From Bacteroides sp. UBA1317 (GTDB lineage: Bacteria; Bacteroidota; Bacteroidia; Bacteroidales; Bacteroidaceae), in the NCBI GenBank assembly GCA_002307035.1, contig DBTL01000172.1, forward strand, positions 7,066 to 52,174: DNA of 45,109 nucleotides. The letters run 5' to 3'. This document shows positions 41,451-45,109 of this stretch, piece by piece. The stretch's first letter is position 1. Every line of letters begins with the position of its first letter. Under the pieces are notes generated by a model. That model was given only the letters and a program-made list of their open reading frames with translations, was not told the origin of the DNA and did not search any database. A program made the translations under genes and the position numbers.

Positions 41451-42121
41451 TCTATCCATTGATAACCTGTACCATATATTGTTCTGATGCAGTTGGCGCA
41501 ACCAGCCTCTTTTATTTTTGATTTTAAATTTTTGATATGTGCATAGACAAAGTTATGACTATCCAGCATGTCGGCCATGTCTCCAGACAAGTGTTCGGCA
41601 ATGGCATTTTTTGACACCACTTTGTTTTTATTTCCGATGAGGAAAAGTAGTAAATCATATTCCGTTTTAGTCAATACGACAGAATGATTATTAACCTTTA
41701 CTGTCTTGGCTAGCATATCAACTTCTATATTATTAGATTTTAGTATATTGCTATGCGAGAACTGTTGCCTGCGCATCAATGCGTAGATGCGTACACTTAA
41801 TTCAGGCAGAGAGAATGGTTTTGGTAAATAGTCATCAGCGCCGGTTTTAAGTCCCTCTATTTTATCATCTAACGCACTCCGTGCCGAAATGATAATGATG
41901 CCGCTTTCAATCTTTCTCCTTTTTATCTCATCGAGTATTCTCAAACCATCTCCTCCGGGTAAATTTAAATCTAGTAAAATGCAATCGTATGAATACAACG
42001 AAATTTTTTCCATAGCATCCTGAAAGTTGAAAGCTTGTTCACACAAGTAGTTGTCGTACGACAAATAGGTAACTATATTACTTGATAGTTCGTGCTCATC
42101 TTCGATGATTAATATTTTCAT
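41447..42121 (-). CDS. OmpR-family response regulator
   Basis: This is a DNA-binding response regulator of 224 residues with the start placed at ATG 42121 (MKILIIEDEHELSSNIV); TTG 42172 and ATG 42127 are alternatives. The receiver domain shows the acidic pair in IIEDE, the phospho-acceptor Asp in CILLDLNLPGGDG, the Ser in IIISARSALDDKIEGLKTGA and the Lys in YLPKPFSLPELSVR. The C-terminal winged helix has VVLTKTEYDLLLFLIGNKNK and AHIKNLKSKIKEAG, then IRTIYGTGYQW. It overlaps the histidine kinase start by 4 bp, forming a two-gene operon. It probably controls the divergent PAP2 gene and/or itself. Confidence 0.93.
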   Translation of the reverse strand: MKILIIEDEHELSSNIVTYLSYDNYLCEQAFNFQDAMEKISLYSYDCILLDLNLPGGDGLRILDEIKRRKIESGIIIISARSALDDKIEGLKTGADDYLPKPFSLPELSVRIYALMRRQQFSHSNILKSNNIEVDMLAKTVKVNNHSVVLTKTEYDLLLFLIGNKNKVVSKNAIAEHLSGDMADMLDSHNFVYAHIKNLKSKIKEAGCANCIRTIYGTGYQWIE

Positions 42122-42169
42122 GATCATTCTTTGTTTATCCGTTTGTGCTTCGACAAGCGAATTGGTGTC

Positions 42170-42177
42170 CAAATATA
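42170..42177 (-). promoter_or_regulatory. -7 element of the two-component operon (TATATTTG on minus strand)
   Basis: The plus-strand CAAATATA reads TATATTTG on the minus strand, a full match to TAnnTTTG about 50 bp before the regulator's ATG. The -33 box is not clear. Confidence 0.45.
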
Positions 42178-42260
42178 CTAAATTATCTTATCATTGTTTT
42201 TATGAATGAAAAAAGATTGCAATGAAACTGAAAATTCAAAGTTTCTGCTAAATCACTCTT

Positions 42261-42268
42261 TATTTTTG
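42261..42268 (+). promoter_or_regulatory. -7 element upstream of the PAP2 gene (TATTTTTG)
   Basis: TATTTTTG matches TAnnTTTG, 74 bp before the preferred ATG at 42342, in the divergent region shared with the two-component operon. Confidence 0.35.
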
Positions 42269-42341
42269 CCTGCATAATTAAGCTTTCTTAATTTATTTGT
42301 TGAAAGAAAGAAGCATCAGATTAATAAAACTAACTTTTAGA

Positions 42342-43253
42342 ATGAACATGAAATATCGTTTTTTATTTTTCGCATTTTTTACGCTGAATCTTTGCCATGT
42401 CTTTGCCCAAGAAGATACAATTAAAGTTGGGAGAAAGAATAAGTTAGACTTTCCTGTGTCTGATTCTGTCAATCAACAAAAGAGTACTATAGATGCTATC
42501 TCGAATAGATCTGATTTAAACAATTTCAATAAGAATTTACTTGCATCACCTTATGACCAGGTGACATTCAACATCGGTAAATCCAAGAAAAGCAGTTTTT
42601 TCTACTTTTCTTATTCACGTTATATCATACCGGCTGCCTTAATATCTTATGGGGTGGTGGTACACATGAATAAGTCTTTGAGAGAAGTCGATCTGAGTAC
42701 AAATCATGAGGTAGGAGAACATCTGTCGCAACCTATTCCTTACGATGACTATATGCAATTTGCTCCTGCGGTAGCTGTTTATGGACTCGATCTTATGGGA
42801 ATAAAGGCCAGGCATAATCTGCGAGACCGAACCATGATTATGGCTACTTCTTATTTAATAATGGGAGCAGCGGTACAAACGATGAAGAGTACAACGCATG
42901 TTGCTCGTCCGGACGGATCAAATATGAAATCATTTCCGTCGGGGCATACGGCTACCGCATTTGTCGGGGCTCATATTCTTTTTAAAGAATACAAGGATAG
43001 TTCCCCTTGGATAGGAGTTAGTGGATATGCAGTGGCTTTGGCTTCGGGAACGATGAGAGTCTTGAATAAAAAACATTGGGTGAGCGATGTAGCTGCAGGT
43101 GCGGGAGTTGGTATCTTGAGTGCTGAGTTGGGCTATGCACTGTTGCCTGTTTGGCATCATGTGTTTGGCATAAAGGATAAAACTAAAAGTTTGGTCATAT
43201 TGCCTGCGATTACTAGCGAGAGTCTGGGGGTGGGGTTGGTTTATAACTTTTAG
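42342..43253 (+). CDS. PAP2-family membrane-associated phosphatase
   Basis: This is a type 2 phosphatidic acid phosphatase-like protein, 303 residues from the ATG at 42342; a TTG at 42297 is rejected because the signal peptide (YRFLFFAFFTLNLCHVFAQ) begins at the ATG. The three PAP2 signature blocks are complete: TMKSTTHVARPDG (KX6RP type), MKSFPSGHTATAF (PSGH) and GTMRVLNKKHWVSDVAAG (R..5..H..3..D). Before the domain is a 90-residue, Ser/Asn-rich stretch without clear homology. Family members remove phosphate from lipid A, undecaprenyl pyrophosphate or phospholipids. Being opposite a two-component system, it may be a regulated envelope-lipid phosphatase; a lipid A 4'-phosphatase role is only a possibility. 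Confidence 0.88.
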   Translation: MNMKYRFLFFAFFTLNLCHVFAQEDTIKVGRKNKLDFPVSDSVNQQKSTIDAISNRSDLNNFNKNLLASPYDQVTFNIGKSKKSSFFYFSYSRYIIPAALISYGVVVHMNKSLREVDLSTNHEVGEHLSQPIPYDDYMQFAPAVAVYGLDLMGIKARHNLRDRTMIMATSYLIMGAAVQTMKSTTHVARPDGSNMKSFPSGHTATAFVGAHILFKEYKDSSPWIGVSGYAVALASGTMRVLNKKHWVSDVAAGAGVGILSAELGYALLPVWHHVFGIKDKTKSLVILPAITSESLGVGLVYNF

Positions 43254-43287
43254 CTTTATCTTATTCTAATTGCTTTCAGATAATTTT

Positions 43288-43677
43288 TTATATTTTGCTA
43301 TGCTCTTGTTTTGCACAATGGCTACGTTTGAATAGTTCTCTGTTTACTTTAATAGCTTCCATGTTTTGTTTGCTCCAGTTTATTAAACTGCTTATATGAG
43401 GGAGTAAATCATCTCCAAGATCTGTCAATCCGTACTCAACATGTGGAGGTATTTCGGCATAGATCTTACGGAATATTATTCCATCTGCTTCAAGAGAGCG
43501 CAGGGTAACAGTGAGCATTTTTTGCGAGATGTTTCCTAGGGATTTACTTATCTCGTTAAAACGCATGATCCCAAGATTTCCCAGCATATCTATGACTAGT
43601 ATAGACCATTTATCTCCAATGCCATTTAATATTGACCTTACTGGACAACCATTTTTTGACTTCTCTTCTGTTTTCAT
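43288..43677 (-). CDS. HxlR-family redox-type transcriptional regulator
   Basis: This is a winged-helix regulator of 129 residues; the ATG at 43677 is taken because the longer TTG frame runs back over the stem-loop. The HxlR core is present: GCPVRSILNGIGDKWSILVI with the conserved N-terminal cysteine (Cys11), RFNEISKSLGNISQKMLTVT as recognition helix, and LRSLEADGIIFRKIYAEIPP with HVEYGLTDLG as the wing. Cysteine-bearing HxlR proteins such as YodB and HypR repress quinone reductase genes and are inactivated by quinones or disulfide stress. It is the third gene of the doxX-reductase-hxlR operon, and matching palindromes lie at the operon promoter. Confidence 0.92.
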   Translation of the reverse strand: MKTEEKSKNGCPVRSILNGIGDKWSILVIDMLGNLGIMRFNEISKSLGNISQKMLTVTLRSLEADGIIFRKIYAEIPPHVEYGLTDLGDDLLPHISSLINWSKQNMEAIKVNRELFKRSHCAKQEHSKI

Positions 43678-43696
43678 TTTTTTATTCTTTTCTGTT

Positions 43697-43735
43697 TTTT
43701 CAGAGAGACACTTTGTTAGAGCGTCTCTCTGAAAA
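43697..43735 (-). promoter_or_regulatory. Perfect 13-bp stem-loop between quinone reductase and hxlR
   Basis: 43697-43709 (TTTTCAGAGAGAC) pairs perfectly with 43723-43735 (GTCTCTCTGAAAA) around a 13-base loop, directly after the reductase stop. On the transcribed strand it is followed by A-rich sequence, not U, so an mRNA-processing or stability element is more likely than a classical terminator. Confidence 0.5.
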
Positions 43736-43738
43736 GAA

Positions 43739-44257
43739 TTACTTTGTAACAAATTGGATGTACTGCTCAATATTTTGAGGCAATCTATCGTTTACATCCG
43801 GAGTATAAGCTCCGTGCATTGTATGGTAAGAAATGTATTTAGCGCCAACAAACTTAGCTGTAGATTCAATAGGTTTCAATAGTTGATCCATAGTACCATA
43901 TACTTCTTCCGCATAGGCATCTTCTACCCCAGCAGTTGATACGGCTACTCCGATTTCCTTCCCTGCTAGTTTGTTTCCGTTCTCACCATAGCACCAACCT
44001 TGCAGAAAAACGTCGTCTAGCCATTTTTTTAATAATGGAGTCACGCTATACCATTGGTACGGGTATTGCAGAATGATTCTGTCATATTGCTCCAAGAGTG
44101 CCTGTTCTGCAGCGGCATCTATGTTCCAATCAGGATATGTTTTGTATATGTTATGTACTTTGACTTCCGGATTGATTTTTGACAATGCTTCTATCCATGA
44201 TTTATTGATGTGTGATTGCTCTATATTAGAATGAGCTAAAATAATAATTGTTTTCAT
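43739..44257 (-). CDS. NAD(P)H:quinone oxidoreductase, flavodoxin-fold (KefF/MdaB-like)
   Basis: This is a cytoplasmic FMN/FAD-dependent quinone reductase of 172 residues. The flavodoxin-like fold shows the first strand and phosphate loop KTIIILAHSNIEQSHINKSW, IILQYPYQWYSVTPLLKKWL with DDVFLQGWCYG (isoalloxazine contact), and the strand GKEIGVAVSTAGVEDAY. It reduces quinones by two electrons, which protects against electrophile and redox stress. It sits between doxX (29 bp upstream) and the HxlR repressor gene, a common redox-stress operon arrangement. Confidence 0.92.
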   Translation of the reverse strand: MKTIIILAHSNIEQSHINKSWIEALSKINPEVKVHNIYKTYPDWNIDAAAEQALLEQYDRIILQYPYQWYSVTPLLKKWLDDVFLQGWCYGENGNKLAGKEIGVAVSTAGVEDAYAEEVYGTMDQLLKPIESTAKFVGAKYISYHTMHGAYTPDVNDRLPQNIEQYIQFVTK

Positions 44258-44286
44258 CTTTTTTTTATTTTATAGTGATCTAATTT

Positions 44287-44697
44287 TTAATCCCATATAT
44301 ACTTGTTGCTTAGCGCGTATTTTCCTCCACCAGTGAAGATTAAGGCAACAGCTCCAAAGAAGTATAATCCCAGTAATTCTAAGGCCCATCCTCCTTGATC
44401 ACTTAGTGTGAAAATCATATTTGAATGTACTAACAAAGTGGCAACTAAACAGTTAAACGCAAAAATAGCTGCCGCCCCGCGGGTGCAAAATCCGGCAATA
44501 ATCAGAATAGGTGTTACCACTTCACCAATGTATACTCCGTAGGCCACAAAATGGGGTAGGCCTGCACCTGTTACTATTTGTTCAATAAATCCCACTCCAT
44601 GCATTAGCTTCGAGATGCCATGCAATAGCATTAATCCTCCTACGCTTAATCGGATAATCAATAATCCTAAGTCGATGTTTTTTTCTAAATACTTCAT
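44287..44697 (-). CDS. DoxX-family membrane protein
   Basis: This is a four-helix integral membrane protein of 136 residues; the ATG at 44697 is taken rather than the TTG at 44721. The DoxX pattern is clear: LGLLIIRLSVGGLMLLHGIS with KLMHGVGFIEQIV, then GVYIGEVVTPILIIAGFCTR, AAAIFAFNCLVATLLVHS and GGWALELLGLYFFGAVALIF, with GGGKYAL at the end. The biochemical role of these proteins is not settled; they recur with quinone reductases and thiol-stress genes. It is the first gene of the operon, behind the HxlR-type palindromes. Confidence 0.92.
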   Translation of the reverse strand: MKYLEKNIDLGLLIIRLSVGGLMLLHGISKLMHGVGFIEQIVTGAGLPHFVAYGVYIGEVVTPILIIAGFCTRGAAAIFAFNCLVATLLVHSNMIFTLSDQGGWALELLGLYFFGAVALIFTGGGKYALSNKYIWD

Positions 44698-44744
44698 ATT
44701 CTTTATTTTTATATTAGTCAATGCTCTTAGTTTATAAGAGTTAT

Positions 44745-44755
44745 TAAGTTACTTA
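44745..44755. promoter_or_regulatory. Proximal palindrome TAAGTTACTTA, probable HxlR operator
   Basis: This is an 11-bp palindrome around a central T. It lies just downstream of the -7 element of the doxX promoter, at or just past the expected transcription start. The AAGTTACTT core recurs at 44813-44823. Confidence 0.5.
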
Positions 44756-44762
44756 TGGAGAG

Positions 44763-44770
44763 CAAATATA
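44763..44770 (-). promoter_or_regulatory. -7 element of the doxX operon promoter (TATATTTG on minus strand)
   Basis: The plus-strand CAAATATA reads TATATTTG on the minus strand, a full match to TAnnTTTG, 66 bp before the doxX ATG. A CAAG at 44791 (CTTG on the minus strand) sits near the -33 position. Confidence 0.5.
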
Positions 44771-44812
44771 CAATGTGGAGTGTTCATGAGCAAGAGATTA
44801 CAAGAAAGTGCT

Positions 44813-44823
44813 CAAGTTACTTG
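44813..44823. promoter_or_regulatory. Distal palindrome CAAGTTACTTG, probable HxlR operator
   Basis: This is an 11-bp palindrome sharing the AAGTTACTT core with the site at 44745-44755, centred 68 bp further upstream of doxX. Two copies of the same core flanking the promoter fit repression by the operon's own HxlR protein. Confidence 0.5.
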
Positions 44824-44942
44824 AAAGTTAGAATTGCTGATTATGTGAGAAGTAAGAAATAATTCAAAGTGAATATTTAACGTTAATTGTATTTTGTAGC
44901 TTTGAGAATATGCCTCTTTCCTGTTTTCGTCATTGGGACACC

Positions 44943-45109
44943 CTAAAAGTTACCGATTGATTTTCCCTTATCATTGAGTAGTATATCGTAATGCCGAAAG
45001 TGATATTCATCTCTCCCTTTTTTTAATATTTCTCTGGTTATGTTGATATTAATAACCGCCTCTACAGGCCTTCTGAGAGGAGTTTGTTGAATGTACGAGA
45101 TCAGCGTGT
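44943..45109 (-). CDS. Unidentified protein, C-terminal fragment at window edge
   Basis: A minus-strand frame open from the window end to a TAG at 44943-44945 gives 54 residues containing ISYIQQTPLRRPVEAVININ, TREILKKGRDEYHFRHYDI and LLNDKGKSIGNF at the end. Composition is protein-like (mixed charged and aromatic residues), and the stretch has no stop in this frame while the other two minus frames have stops. I do not recognise a family. It could also be a chance frame, as only 165 bases are visible. Confidence 0.5.
   Translation of the reverse strand, partial: TLISYIQQTPLRRPVEAVININITREILKKGRDEYHFRHYDILLNDKGKSIGNF

Noticed and set aside
43678..43770. TTG-initiated extension of the HxlR regulator
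   Set aside because: It would run across the intercistronic stem-loop and into the reductase gene; HxlR proteins normally begin close to the CPV motif, as with ATG 43677.

Overview
The window looks like chromosome of a gut-type Bacteroides or close relative. It is AT-rich and has almost no Shine-Dalgarno sequences. It carries several Bacteroidota -7 elements of the TAnnTTTG type, three SusC/SusD pairs, a FecI/FecR-type sigma/anti-sigma pair, a XylR-like regulator and a menaquinone operon. No rRNA, tRNA or CRISPR array was seen. Species cannot be fixed from sequence alone.

Layout. Positions 1-716 hold the 3' end of an amino-acid permease. Positions 785-8436 hold the first utilisation operon: ECF sigma, anti-sigma, an STN-containing SusC, SusD and an NPP-type phosphodiesterase, closed by a strong terminator. 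Positions 8725-15610 hold a second SusC/SusD pair followed by a fused PI-PLC/GDPD-like plus alkaline phosphatase protein. Positions 15611-16622 are non-coding and contain remains of an AraC regulator and an IS4-type transposase. Positions 16623-27686 hold a third SusC/SusD pair, paralogous to the second, then a GH92 alpha-mannosidase, an alkaline phosphatase, a clan GH-G (GH63-like) hydrolase and a metallophosphoesterase. Positions 27862-31329 hold a ROK sugar kinase, a XylR-like regulator and a GH125 exo-alpha-1,6-mannosidase. The whole 0.8-31.3 kb stretch reads as one large utilisation locus. It combines alpha-mannosidases with four secreted phosphoester hydrolases, so the likely target is a phosphorylated mannose-containing glycan such as yeast phosphomannan or GPI-anchor glycan. 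This target is inference.

Positions 31403-38595, on the minus strand, are a menaquinone operon. In transcription order it encodes a Cof-type HAD/DHNA-CoA thioesterase fusion, then MenF, MenD, MenB, MenC and MenE. No menH or menA is present here. A divergent twin-ATPase ABC protein follows (38699-40153). Next come an OmpR-type response regulator and its histidine kinase (minus) facing a PAP2 phosphatase (plus). After these is a minus-strand redox operon: DoxX, a flavodoxin-fold quinone reductase and an HxlR regulator, with two matching palindromes at its promoter. The last 167 bases hold the 3' end of an unidentified minus-strand gene.

A recurrent structural theme is the perfect or near-perfect intercistronic stem-loop. 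These lie after two of the three susD genes, between menB and menC, between menC and menE, and between the quinone reductase and hxlR. They suggest that expression inside these operons is graded by attenuation or RNA processing.
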